Below are positions 33,968-42,408 of a DNA stretch of 64,000 bases, piece by piece. The position numbers were made by a program, and so were the translations under genes. The DNA lies in assembly GCF_003865345.1 (NCBI RefSeq), contig NZ_RMVE01000001.1, positions 1-64,000 on the forward strand. The letters run 5' to 3'. The notes beneath the pieces are model-generated. The model saw only the letters and a program-made list of their open reading frames with translations. It did not search any database and was not told where the DNA came from. Source of the stretch: Nonlabens xiamenensis (GTDB taxonomy: Bacteria > Bacteroidota > Bacteroidia > Flavobacteriales > Flavobacteriaceae). Numbering within the stretch: position 1 is the stretch's first letter; each line of letters begins with the position of its first letter.

Positions 33968-34492
33968 TTATATTTTGGTATAGGTAAAGTCCAATTGGCT
34001 GATATTGCTTGCAGGGGTTCCTGTCAAATTAGGCATGTAATTAGCCACATCCTGACTATCTAAAGTGAATGAAAAAGTAGTTGGCGTGAAAGTCACTGCC
34101 TTACTTTCAGTCACGGATCCTCCGTTTACAGCTATAGTCACCGTAAGGACATCGGTGGCTGGGTCAAAACTGTAGGTGCCTGATGCAGTGTTGGCTGTAC
34201 ACTGTAACTGATTATTGGTATCAAAGGTACTATCGGTGATATTTGCCGTAAAATCACCACTGGCCATAAACTGCACATCCCAACTATCAAAGCAAGTAGT
34301 CTCGTTCATAAGTTCGGTGTCTGTTTGACCATCGTTATTAAAGTCCACGGCAACATCAGCCACCAGAGAAGTTAATACATAATCACCACTGACATCCAGT
34401 GAATTAGGCGTACTATTCACCGAATTGGTTTCGCAAGAAGTCAATCCAAGAACAAAAATTCCAAAGAGTAAAATTAAGTTTTTCATCATCAT
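33968..34492 (-). CDS. lipoprotein, lipocalin-like
   Basis: 174 aa. Signal peptide with lipobox GLTSC. The mature domain (SGDYVLTSLVADVAVDFNNDGQTDTELM ... GTYSFDPATDVLTVTI) has the alternating strand pattern of small flavobacterial lipocalin-like lipoproteins, and DFNNDGQTD could be a calcium-binding loop. Function unknown. Confidence 0.7.
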   Translation of the reverse strand: MMMKNLILLFGIFVLGLTSCETNSVNSTPNSLDVSGDYVLTSLVADVAVDFNNDGQTDTELMNETTCFDSWDVQFMASGDFTANITDSTFDTNNQLQCTANTASGTYSFDPATDVLTVTIAVNGGSVTESKAVTFTPTTFSFTLDSQDVANYMPNLTGTPASNISQLDFTYTKI

Positions 34493-34621
34493 GCTTATTG
34501 AAGGACTTCAAATATACGTAAATCTACTGGTTACCAATATATTTGCACAGCAATTGGATTGATTATTCTAGAATAATTGATCCGCTGTTTGGTTTGGCTT
34601 ATGGCAAGAAACACTGCAAAA

Positions 34622-34637
34622 CCGCTTTCGCGAAAGC
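34622..34637. repeat. iterated palindrome, intergenic
   Basis: CGCTTTCGCGAAAGCG in the 369-bp gap between the lipoprotein gene and rplM. Apart from this and the rplM promoter I see nothing else in that gap. Confidence 0.9.
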
Positions 34638-34780
34638 GGATAAAAAATGGTTCCAGCTGAGTCTTCATGATTAGTAGATGAGCACCAGTTCAAACAATGT
34701 ATCAGCACTAAGTTCAAGCAAATCATTTGCTTGTCTGCGGATAAGGCATAAAAAAGTAGATATTTTTTAAAAAAAGAGAC

Positions 34781-34810
34781 TTGCCATTCAAATTTAAAAG
34801 ATTACATTTG
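34781..34810 (+). promoter_or_regulatory. promoter of rplM-rpsI
   Basis: TTG at 34781-34783, exactly 19 bp, TACATTTG at 34803-34810: a textbook Bacteroidota promoter. It leaves a leader of about 45 nt before the GTG start of rplM. An L13 autoregulatory leader is known in Bacteroidia, but no strong hairpin stands out here. Confidence 0.8.
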
Positions 34811-34861
34811 CAGCCCGATTTTAGTTAGTAAGATCAGACGAAGAATTAAAACTATAACAAG

Positions 34862-35317
34862 GTGAATACTTTAAGTTACAAAACGGTATCAGCAAACAGC
34901 GCGACAGTAAACAAGGAATGGGTACTGATCGACGCGGCTGACCAGCCTCTAGGTCGTATGTCCTCTATTGCTGCAAAGTTTTTGAGAGGAAAATACAAGA
35001 CCAACTTCACTCCGCATGTGGATTGTGGTGACAATGTGATCATCATCAATGCAGACAAGGTGCAGTTGAGCGGAAACAAATGGAACGATAAATCATATAT
35101 CAGACACACTGGCTATCCAGGTGGGCAACGTAGCCTTACTGCGAGTGAGCTTTTTGCAAAAGATCCTGCCCGTGTAGTTGAGCGTGCCATTAAAGGTATG
35201 TTACCTAAAAACAAATTAGGAAGCGCTATCTACCGTAACCTTAAAGTATATGCTGGAACTGAGCACGGTCATGAAGCTCAGCAACCTAAAACTATTAACC
35301 TTAACGAGGTAAAGTAA
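34862..35317 (+). CDS. rplM: 50S ribosomal protein L13
   Basis: 151 aa, GTG start. KEWVLIDAADQPLGRMSSIAAKFLRGK and SYIRHTGYPGGQR are the L13 signatures. An early assembly protein of the 50S subunit. It is followed by rpsI after 1 nt. Confidence 0.96.
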   Translation: MNTLSYKTVSANSATVNKEWVLIDAADQPLGRMSSIAAKFLRGKYKTNFTPHVDCGDNVIIINADKVQLSGNKWNDKSYIRHTGYPGGQRSLTASELFAKDPARVVERAIKGMLPKNKLGSAIYRNLKVYAGTEHGHEAQQPKTINLNEVK

Positions 35318-35318
35318 T

Positions 35319-35705
35319 ATGGAAACATTACACAAAATAGGTAGGAGAAAAACTGCCGTGGCTCGTGTTTACCTAAGTGAGGGTAAAGGAAACATCACGA
35401 TCAACAACAAAGAATTAGATAAATACTTCACCACAGGTACGCTCCAGTACAAGGTGAAGCAACCATTTTCCTTAACAGAAACGCTTGACACTTATGATGT
35501 CACTGTGAACGTTAACGGTGGAGGTATCACTGGACAGGCAGAAGCTGTACGTCTGGCTATCTCCAGAGCTTTGGTAGAAATCGACGCTGAAAACCGTGCG
35601 GTACTTAAGCCAGAAGGTTTGATGACCCGTGACCCAAGAATGGTCGAACGTAAGAAATTCGGTCAGAAGAAAGCGAGAAAGAAATTCCAATTCTCCAAGC
35701 GTTAA
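35319..35705 (+). CDS. rpsI: 30S ribosomal protein S9
   Basis: 128 aa. IGRRKTAVARVYLSEGKGNITIN at the start, GGGITGQAEAVRLAISRAL in the middle and the basic C-terminal tail KKFGQKKARKKFQFSKR that reaches the P-site tRNA. Second gene of the rplM operon. Confidence 0.97.
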   Translation: METLHKIGRRKTAVARVYLSEGKGNITINNKELDKYFTTGTLQYKVKQPFSLTETLDTYDVTVNVNGGGITGQAEAVRLAISRALVEIDAENRAVLKPEGLMTRDPRMVERKKFGQKKARKKFQFSKR

Positions 35706-35720
35706 TCAATATACATTACT

Positions 35721-35760
35721 CCCGTTTGAATCTTTCAGACGGGATTAGTTCTTTATTTTT
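35721..35760 (+). terminator. terminator after rpsI
   Basis: 10-bp stem CCCGTTTGAA/TTCAGACGGG (35721-35730, 35734-35743), TCT loop, then ATTAGTTCTTTATTTTT. Confidence 0.75.
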
Positions 35761-35886
35761 TTTATTTCAATTTGCTGTCATGCCTGGTTGCCACCAGAGC
35801 TAAGTTTAGCATCTAAATAGTAGAGGCGACGGAACCAGTTCCCGACCACTTTACTATTGCTATCGACAGAACGTAAACTATTAATT

Positions 35887-36663
35887 ATGGCAAATAACAC
35901 AGAAGTCAAGTCACTACTTGACGCAGGTGTCCACTTTGGTCACCTTACCCGTAAATGGGACCCCAACATGGCGCCTTACATCTACATGGAGCGCAACGGG
36001 ATCCACATCATCAACCTTTACAAAACCTCTGCAAAGCTGGATGAAGCGACAGAAGCATTGCGCAAAATCGCTGCCTCTGGACGTAAAATTCTTTTTGTAG
36101 CTACCAAAAAGCAGGCAAAAGACATCGTTGCACAGCATGCTAGTGATTGTAACATGCCTTACATCACTGAAAGATGGCCAGGTGGAATGCTGACCAACTT
36201 TGTAACAATCCGAAAAGCGGTGAAGAAAATGGCTTTGGTGGATCGCATGAAGAAAGACGGTCGTTATGAAACCCTTTCCAAAAAAGAGCGTTTACAAGTA
36301 GACCGTATGCGTGCTAAGTTGGAAAAGAACCTTGGTTCTATCAGCGACATGACGCGTATGCCAGCTGCTCTATTTATCGTAGATACCGTACGTGAGCACA
36401 TCGCAGTTAAAGAAGCTTTGAAACTGGGAATACCCATCTTTGCCATGGTAGATACCAATGCCAACCCTAGAGATATCGACTATGTGATTCCATCTAATGA
36501 TGATGCTTCTAAGTCTATCGATATCATCGTGAAGCGTGTGGCTGATGCCGTCAATGAAGGGTTACAAGACCGCAAGGCTGAGAAAAATGCCGAGGAGCAA
36601 GCTGATGCACCTAAAGCTGAAAAGTCAAAGGCTGCTGCTAAAGCTAAAGACGAAGAAGAATAA
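35887..36663 (+). CDS. rpsB: 30S ribosomal protein S2
   Basis: 258 aa from ATG 35887; the in-frame ATG at 35857 would add ten residues not found in S2. SLLDAGVHFGHLTRKWDPNMAPYIY, KKQAKDIVAQHA, ITERWPGGMLTN and GIPIFAMVDTNANP are the S2 signatures. An Ala/Lys/Glu-rich tail ends it. The leader of about 120 nt after the rpsI terminator may carry the usual S2 autoregulatory RNA, but I could not make out a defined structure. Confidence 0.96.
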   Translation: MANNTEVKSLLDAGVHFGHLTRKWDPNMAPYIYMERNGIHIINLYKTSAKLDEATEALRKIAASGRKILFVATKKQAKDIVAQHASDCNMPYITERWPGGMLTNFVTIRKAVKKMALVDRMKKDGRYETLSKKERLQVDRMRAKLEKNLGSISDMTRMPAALFIVDTVREHIAVKEALKLGIPIFAMVDTNANPRDIDYVIPSNDDASKSIDIIVKRVADAVNEGLQDRKAEKNAEEQADAPKAEKSKAAAKAKDEEE

Positions 36664-36697
36664 ATAACGCTAGCGCACTAGTATAAAAAATATTGAA

Positions 36698-37660
36698 ATG
36701 GCTAAAATATCTGCTGCCGAAGTAGGAAAACTGAGAAAGACGACTGGAGCCGGGATGATGGACTGTAAAAAAGCCCTCGTTGAAGCTGAAGGTGATTTTG
36801 ACAAAGCAATCGAAATCCTAAGAAAAAAAGGTCAGAAAGTAGCTGCAAAACGCGCTGACCGTGACTCTTCTGAAGGAGTAGTTGTTTCCAAAATCAACGA
36901 CGACAATACCAGAGGAATCCTTTTATCTCTGAACTGTGAAACCGACTTTGTTGCCAAAAACGACTCTTACGTTGAATTGGCCAACAAAATTGCTGACATC
37001 GCTCTTCCATTGAATACAAAGGAAGAAGTCCTTGCGGCCGACTTTGACGGAATCACTGTAGAAGAGAAACTTGTTGAGCAAACCGGTGTAATCGGTGAGA
37101 AATTAGAGATTGGTGGTTTTGAAGCATTTGAAGCCCCATTTGTAGGAGGATATGTTCACGGTAATAAAATTGGTGCATTGACCGGTTTAAGCACCAAGAG
37201 CGACAACGCAGAGGAAGTGGCCAAGTCTGTTTCCATGCAGGTAGCTTCTATGGGAGCAACCACACTTTCTTACAAAGATTTTGATCCAGCATTCGTACAG
37301 GCCGAAACTGAAGCCCGTATCGCTGCTATCGAAAAAGACAATATCGAGTTGGGAAGACTAGGCAAGCCACAGAAAAATGTACCAGAGTTTATCTCCAGAG
37401 CACAATTGACTGATGAGGCTATCGCCAACGCCAAGAAGAGATTTGAAGATGAGCTTGCCGCTGAAGGAAAACCTGAAGCGATCTGGGATAGAATCATCCC
37501 TGGAAAGATCGAGCGCTACATTTCTGACAACTCTACTTTGGACAAAGAACAAGCATTGCTTGACCAGGATTTCATTATGGACGACAAGAAAACTGTTGCT
37601 CAGTACGTGGAATCTAAAGGCGCTGAAGTGGTTGGATTTAAACGAGTATCTATCGCTTAA
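36698..37660 (+). CDS. tsf: elongation factor Ts
   Basis: 320 aa. The N-terminal UBA-like part (AAEVGKLRKTTGAGMMDCKKALVEAEGDFDKAIEILRKKG) and the first dimerisation subdomain (SLNCETDFVAKND) are canonical. It exchanges GDP for GTP on EF-Tu. It follows rpsB by 34 nt in the standard order, and a strong terminator comes 22 nt later. Confidence 0.96.
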   Translation: MAKISAAEVGKLRKTTGAGMMDCKKALVEAEGDFDKAIEILRKKGQKVAAKRADRDSSEGVVVSKINDDNTRGILLSLNCETDFVAKNDSYVELANKIADIALPLNTKEEVLAADFDGITVEEKLVEQTGVIGEKLEIGGFEAFEAPFVGGYVHGNKIGALTGLSTKSDNAEEVAKSVSMQVASMGATTLSYKDFDPAFVQAETEARIAAIEKDNIELGRLGKPQKNVPEFISRAQLTDEAIANAKKRFEDELAAEGKPEAIWDRIIPGKIERYISDNSTLDKEQALLDQDFIMDDKKTVAQYVESKGAEVVGFKRVSIA

Positions 37661-37682
37661 GCTTATTTCAAGCTATATCATA

Positions 37683-37714
37683 AAACCGATGCTTTAACGC
37701 ATCGGTTTTTTTGT
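37683..37714 (+). terminator. terminator after tsf
   Basis: 10-bp stem AAACCGATGC/GCATCGGTTT with loop TTTAAC, followed by TTTTTG. Confidence 0.85.
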
Positions 37715-37798
37715 TTATACGTTTCTCTTTTTGCTTAAAATCGGGTTAATTAGACTCCAGTTTGATATCAAATGCCAGAATTTAACGACCTTTATGCT

Positions 37799-38716
37799 AT
37801 GAAAGCACTCTTGGGAATTGGTTTACTCTTGTTGTTCACCGCATGTGGCACACCTGCGATCTCATCCAGCGATCAGTTAGCCAGAATTAATGATCAACCC
37901 ATTGCTGTCGAACAAGTCGCCCGACTTTCAGCCGATCTTACAGAAACTTCCGGATTGGAAGTATGGAACGGCCAATTGGTGACCCACAACGATAGTGGAG
38001 ACGGTCCCAGCCTGTATTTTCTGAATGAGCAAGGTCAGGAAACATATCGGGTGACCTACCTCAATCTAACCGCTGTTGATTGGGAAGATATCGCCCAAGA
38101 TGAAAATTATATGTATATCGCTGATGTAGGCAATAATTCTGGAGACCGTCGTGACTTGACAATTTACCGCCTTCCTGTCACTGAAATATTGAATACTGAA
38201 CTCGTCGCAGAGACTTTAGGTATCAATTATCTTGATCAAACTGATTTTTCCAGAAGGGACCAAAACCATGGCTTTGATGCTGAATCCCTAGTAGCCTTGA
38301 ATGGTGAGCTGTATCTATTTTCCAAAGACTGGAAGGACCAAAATACCCAGATCTACCCTATTGATCAATTAAATCCAGAACAAAGCCTTAGCCCAGTTGC
38401 TTCATATGCCGTTAAAGGATTAATTACCGGAGCCACGCATAACCAAAGAGGTACCATCATGCTATGCGGATATGATTTTAATCTGAATCCATTTATATTA
38501 CCGGTAAAGGTTGAGGAAGACCAATTTATTTTTGGGAAGAAACGCCCATTGGATATTCCAGGTGGGGCTCAGGCCGAAGCGATTACCTATTTTAAATCCG
38601 ACAATGGGAAGGATACCTATTATATCAGTTGTGAAGCTTTTCAGATTCGTCTAGGAGAAGATGAGGCCCAATCTAACGCTTACCTCTTCAAGTTTCAGAT
38701 CCCCTCTGAAGACTGA
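37799..38716 (+). CDS. lipoprotein with beta-propeller-like domain
   Basis: 305 aa from ATG 37799, giving signal MKALLGIGLLLLFTAC (lipobox Cys); the longer frame to 37772 adds nine non-signal residues. The mature part has repeated strands with DSGDGPSLYFL, DWEDIAQDENYMYIADVGNNSGDRRDLTIYRL and FDAESLVAL, similar to propeller-type SdiA-regulated or phytase-like proteins of Bacteroidota. Function unknown. Confidence 0.6.
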   Translation: MKALLGIGLLLLFTACGTPAISSSDQLARINDQPIAVEQVARLSADLTETSGLEVWNGQLVTHNDSGDGPSLYFLNEQGQETYRVTYLNLTAVDWEDIAQDENYMYIADVGNNSGDRRDLTIYRLPVTEILNTELVAETLGINYLDQTDFSRRDQNHGFDAESLVALNGELYLFSKDWKDQNTQIYPIDQLNPEQSLSPVASYAVKGLITGATHNQRGTIMLCGYDFNLNPFILPVKVEEDQFIFGKKRPLDIPGGAQAEAITYFKSDNGKDTYYISCEAFQIRLGEDEAQSNAYLFKFQIPSED

Positions 38717-38794
38717 CCTGCCTAAATCATATAGCAGTCAATTCATGGTTCAGGCTTTTGTTCAACCTAGGGGTAAAAAATCATCGCGTGTAAT

Positions 38795-39310
38795 TTAGTA
38801 AACAGGCTCTCCTTTCATGAGAAAGCGAGACCAATATTTATTATAAGTGTGCACTTTTTCAGTAACTTGACCATTATTATTAACCACCGTAAAACCGGCA
38901 TTTTTCCAGGCAAAAATACTGCCGTATAAGTTGTAAACCTCGGTGTATCCCAATTCCTGCAATTCCTCACCAAAATCCTCTGAGCGGACTCCCACACTGC
39001 AATACACCAATATTTTTTGGTCATTGGACAGATCGGGCAAGAGATCAGTATTTAGCTTTTCGCCTACCCAGATGGCACCCGGCAGGTGACTCACCTCATA
39101 TTCCTCCTTCTTACGCGTGTCTAGAATTTTATACTGGTCATAATCCATTTTAAGGCTTTCCACAGATAGGTAAGGTACACTCATTCTGTTGTAACGATGC
39201 AGCAGTTTGCTCATGCCGTCGTCCGTAACTTCTGTTTCCTGAGCGGTCAAACACGACACCATCAAACAGAGGCAACTTAAAGTATAGACCCAATTTCTTA
39301 TCCCTGTCAT
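38795..39310 (-). CDS. exported rhodanese-like protein
   Basis: 171 aa. The N-terminal signal peptide contains CLCLMVSCLTAQ. The rhodanese domain covers about residues 55-140: YKILDTRKKEEYEVSHLPGAIWVG and KILVYCSVGVRSEDFGEEL, where Cys in YCSVGVRS is the catalytic cysteine loop. A periplasmic sulfur-transfer or redox role is plausible. It follows ruvC by 1 nt on the same strand. Confidence 0.82.
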   Translation of the reverse strand: MTGIRNWVYTLSCLCLMVSCLTAQETEVTDDGMSKLLHRYNRMSVPYLSVESLKMDYDQYKILDTRKKEEYEVSHLPGAIWVGEKLNTDLLPDLSNDQKILVYCSVGVRSEDFGEELQELGYTEVYNLYGSIFAWKNAGFTVVNNNGQVTEKVHTYNKYWSRFLMKGEPVY

Positions 39311-39311
39311 T

Positions 39312-39866
39312 CTATTTTTTTATGCGTTGTTCGTTTTGCTTGACAAAAGCTGCCCATCCAGTATAGGATTTACCTACTTCAATACGGTCACTGTTATAAA
39401 AGTGGCATACTGCAGCGGCTAGCCCATCAGTCATGTCCAGGTTTTTAGGCAACTCCTTAATCCCTAATAGACTCTGCAACATCCTTGCCACCTGTTCCTT
39501 GCTGGCGCTTCCTTTTCCAGTAATCGATTGTTTGATTTTTAGGGGAGCATATTCAAAAACAGGAATATCCCTGGAAAGTCCAGCGGCCATTGCAACCCCT
39601 TGTGCCCTACCTAATTTTAACATGGACTGTACATTTTTTCCAAAAAATGGTGCTTCCAGCGCTATTTCATCAGGTTGATGGGTATCGATAAGTTCAATGG
39701 TCCGTTCAAAAATCTTACGTAACTTGATGTAAGGATCCGTCACCTTACGCAAATCCAATTCGTTCATTTGAACAAAACTCATGGATTTTTTTACTACCTT
39801 AATAATACCGAATCCCATGATGGAAGTACCCGGATCTATTCCCAAAATGATTTTTTCTGTTACCAA
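39312..39866 (-). CDS. ruvC: Holliday junction endonuclease RuvC
   Basis: 184 aa from a TTG at 39866; an ATG at 39914 would add 16 residues and overlap the divergent gene at 39885. IILGIDPGTSIMGFGII holds the first catalytic Asp, ALEAPFFGKNVQSMLKLGRAQG the Glu, and DMTDGLAAAVCHFYN the last Asp pair. It resolves Holliday junctions with RuvAB. Length fits the family (about 170-185 aa). Confidence 0.9.
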   Translation of the reverse strand: MVTEKIILGIDPGTSIMGFGIIKVVKKSMSFVQMNELDLRKVTDPYIKLRKIFERTIELIDTHQPDEIALEAPFFGKNVQSMLKLGRAQGVAMAAGLSRDIPVFEYAPLKIKQSITGKGSASKEQVARMLQSLLGIKELPKNLDMTDGLAAAVCHFYNSDRIEVGKSYTGWAAFVKQNEQRIKK

Positions 39867-39884
39867 TTGTTGTATTTTTCGCTC

Positions 39885-40793
39885 ATGACCTCGGCCTTGT
39901 ACAAAGCTAAGCAATTCCTAGAGCCTACCGTTAAAGTAGGTATACTTGTATTATCTACCTATTTTATTTACAGTCAATGGAAAGAGCAGGAATTGCAATT
40001 CAGCAGTCTGCTGGATCAATTGAACTTACTCCCCTTATGGTTAGTTCCCTGCATGTTGTTGATCAGTCTGGGAAGCTGGCTGATTGAAAGTCGTAAATGG
40101 CAGTTTTTGACCATGGATTTGAAGGAAATTCGCTTTCGCGAAAGCGTTATCCAGAATCTGATTGCACAGGCTGCCAGCTTTATTACCCCTTGGCGTGTTG
40201 GAGAATTTGCTACCAAAGCATTTTATTTTTCGACGCATCTACGGAAATCGATCTTCAAGCGCGTCCTTATCGGCAACCTATCTCAGATGTCGATCACTGT
40301 AGTCTTGGGTGCTTTGGGAGCAGCCATTTGTTTTCCTGCTGTTTTAGCAAGCGATCAGACGTGGTGGTGGATGATATGGATAGTTCCCATAATTGGTGCG
40401 CTGCTTTATTTGCGCTACTGGGAAAAAGTAAGGCACACTTGGTTAAATCCTCAGGTATGGCCAAAAAGCCTTGGCTATTCATTGCTGCGATATTTGGTTT
40501 TTTCCAGCAACTGGTGGCTGATGTTTTACTTGATGGACGCTGATGCTTCCTTTACGATGCAAATCAGCTATCTGAGCGTGTTTTACCTGTTGACTTCGCT
40601 CATTCCGGTTTTTCAATGGTTGGATATTTCGGTGAAATGGACGGCCGCCATACTCATCTTTCCTCCATCCTTTCTACCTACAGATAGCCTATTGCTGATC
40701 ACAAGCCTTATCTGGTGCACCAACACCATATTTCCCACGCTGGTAGGTTGCCTACTGCTAGTTTCTACACCATCAAATAACCAAAACCCATGA
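39885..40793 (+). CDS. lysylphosphatidylglycerol synthase-type membrane protein
   Basis: 302 aa from ATG 39885; the frame back to 39768 is antisense to ruvC. Six or more hydrophobic helices. IAQAASFITPWRVGEFATKAFYF is the conserved T-P-x-R-x-G-E segment of the LPG_synthase_TM (UPF0104) family, found in flippase-like and glycolipid-related proteins. An iterated palindrome at 40131-40146 is read as RFRES just before it. The stop overlaps the following glycosyltransferase gene by 4 nt, suggesting a joint role in an envelope glycan or glycolipid. Confidence 0.75.
   Translation: MTSALYKAKQFLEPTVKVGILVLSTYFIYSQWKEQELQFSSLLDQLNLLPLWLVPCMLLISLGSWLIESRKWQFLTMDLKEIRFRESVIQNLIAQAASFITPWRVGEFATKAFYFSTHLRKSIFKRVLIGNLSQMSITVVLGALGAAICFPAVLASDQTWWWMIWIVPIIGALLYLRYWEKVRHTWLNPQVWPKSLGYSLLRYLVFSSNWWLMFYLMDADASFTMQISYLSVFYLLTSLIPVFQWLDISVKWTAAILIFPPSFLPTDSLLLITSLIWCTNTIFPTLVGCLLLVSTPSNNQNP
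40131..40146. repeat. iterated palindrome inside the membrane-protein gene
   Basis: CGCTTTCGCGAAAGCG read as Arg-Phe-Arg-Glu-Ser, the same peptide and frame as in lysC. Confidence 0.9.
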
Positions 40794-41935
40794 CGTGGCT
40801 CTACACCATTGTGATTATTGGCTACGCTATGCTTATACTCTTGCTGGTCAAAGAGGCATTGAGTTACCAAAGGAATAAAATCAATCTATTGTCGAGCCCA
40901 GTATATGGCTTCAGCGTTGTGGTAAATTACCGGAATGAGTCAAAAAACCTCCCTCACCTATTAACATGCCTCCAGCAATTAGATTATCCTTCTCATTTGT
41001 GGGAACTGATTTTAGTAAATGATGGATCAGATGATGGTAGTGCAGAATTGATTGATTCTTTTAAGCAAAAGACGAAATTAAATATGCTCAGTCTGACGCG
41101 TCTCCAGGAATCAGCCAGCGCCAAGAAGGATGGCATCCAGCAGGCGGTTGATCACGCCCAATTCGAACATATCATATGTACGGATGCCGATGCCCATATT
41201 CCGTCTACCTGGCTGCAAGCTTTTGATACTTTTTTTAGACAGCATCCTAAAGCCCATTTTGTTGCAGGACCAGTTTGGCTGGAACCCAATGGAAGTTTGG
41301 TGAGCAGATTACAGTCCAATGAAATGATTGCCTTGCAGATGATGACTATAGGTGCCTTTGCCCATAGGCAGCCCTTTTTATGCAACGGTGCTAATATGGC
41401 CTTTACCCGTGAGGCTTTTACAGCCGTAGATGGTTACAACGGCAATCGGCAGGTTTCCAGTGGTGATGATGTTTTTCTTTTGGAAAAGCTTTCGGCCGAA
41501 GATCTAGATAAATGTCATTACCTCAAAGACCGTCATGCTATTATCTCCACCTCTACCAAAAGCTCTTGGATAGGAATGATCAAACAGCGGGCCAGATGGG
41601 CACAAAAAAGCGGACACACCAAAAGCAGGCTCGGCAAACTAATCAGTCTGCAGGTTTTGGCAATGAATCTGCTGATCATCGCGTCTCCTGTTCTTTATTT
41701 TCTAAATTGGATGAGCCTAGAGTTTTTGGTCGCTACATGGACTACAAAATTTTTTGTGGATGCCTTAAGCCTTGTCATCGGACAGCAATTTTTTGAGGAT
41801 CGTGGCTGGCAACGCGGCTTTGTCGTGTGTTTTTTGATTTATCCTATAGCGGTGGCACAAATAGCTCTGTGGAGCTTGAGAAAACACCAGTGGCATGGAC
41901 GTAGTGTCAGTCTTGGCCGACAGGCTGAAGGATGA
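40790..41935 (+). CDS. family 2 glycosyltransferase, membrane-bound
   Basis: 381 aa. N-terminal membrane helix, then FSVVVNYRNESKNLPHLLTCL, LILVNDGSDDGS (nucleotide-sugar site), CTDADAHIP (DxD), SGDDVFLLEKL and KQRARWAQKS (QxxRW), a complete set of processive GT2 motifs. Two or three membrane helices at the C-terminus. It overlaps the upstream membrane-protein gene by 4 nt. Sugar and acceptor unknown. Confidence 0.85.
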   Translation: MTWLYTIVIIGYAMLILLLVKEALSYQRNKINLLSSPVYGFSVVVNYRNESKNLPHLLTCLQQLDYPSHLWELILVNDGSDDGSAELIDSFKQKTKLNMLSLTRLQESASAKKDGIQQAVDHAQFEHIICTDADAHIPSTWLQAFDTFFRQHPKAHFVAGPVWLEPNGSLVSRLQSNEMIALQMMTIGAFAHRQPFLCNGANMAFTREAFTAVDGYNGNRQVSSGDDVFLLEKLSAEDLDKCHYLKDRHAIISTSTKSSWIGMIKQRARWAQKSGHTKSRLGKLISLQVLAMNLLIIASPVLYFLNWMSLEFLVATWTTKFFVDALSLVIGQQFFEDRGWQRGFVVCFLIYPIAVAQIALWSLRKHQWHGRSVSLGRQAEG

Positions 41936-42386
41936 TAGGCAATAAATAGGAAGAACTTACCGGGATATCCTTTTTTAAAGCACTTTGAATCTTGGGCAGG
42001 TGATCCAACTTTTTTCTTAACACAGAATCCATACGTTTTTTATCAATACGCTCCGCACATCTGGCAATGCTGTCATAGCGTATTTGGCCGTTTGCACTTA
42101 CACTAATGCGGGCTACGAGACTATCACTAGCTTCCAATTGCCAGGATAATCTATCCTCACGCAAACGTGTAGCAATCAATTGATGCAGATGCTGGTAGAA
42201 GCAATCTGGGCCCTGTTGTAACTCGTCACATTCAGAGAATTGCGGATACTGATCGATACGTTCTAGATCAATTTCCTCAAATTGACGATCTGCGATAGCG
42301 CTGGCTTCCTTTTGCAGGCTAGCTTTGTCCCGACATGCTTGTAAACACATCAGTGTAATCACCAAAAATGCATAGGACAGCTTATT
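41907..42386 (-). CDS. lipoprotein with TonB C-terminal-like domain
   Basis: 159 aa from ATG 42386, giving a signal that ends in CLQAC; the longer frame reaches into the upstream TPR gene. The last 75 residues (SLVARISVSANGQIRYDSI ... LDHLPKIQSALKKDIPVSSSYLLPIIL) follow the pattern of TonB C-terminal domains. There is no membrane-spanning or proline-rich part, so it is not a normal energy transducer. Its 3' end overlaps the convergent glycosyltransferase gene by 29 nt. Confidence 0.6.
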   Translation of the reverse strand, partial: NKLSYAFLVITLMCLQACRDKASLQKEASAIADRQFEEIDLERIDQYPQFSECDELQQGPDCFYQHLHQLIATRLREDRLSWQLEASDSLVARISVSANGQIRYDSIARCAERIDKKRMDSVLRKKLDHLPKIQSALKKDIPVSSSYLLPIILQPVGQD

Positions 42387-42408
42387 CATAGGACTAAGGT
42401 ACACATTA

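Noticed and set aside
39768-39884. N-terminal extension of the membrane protein at 39885
   Set aside because: It would lie entirely inside ruvC on the other strand and has no membrane-protein character.
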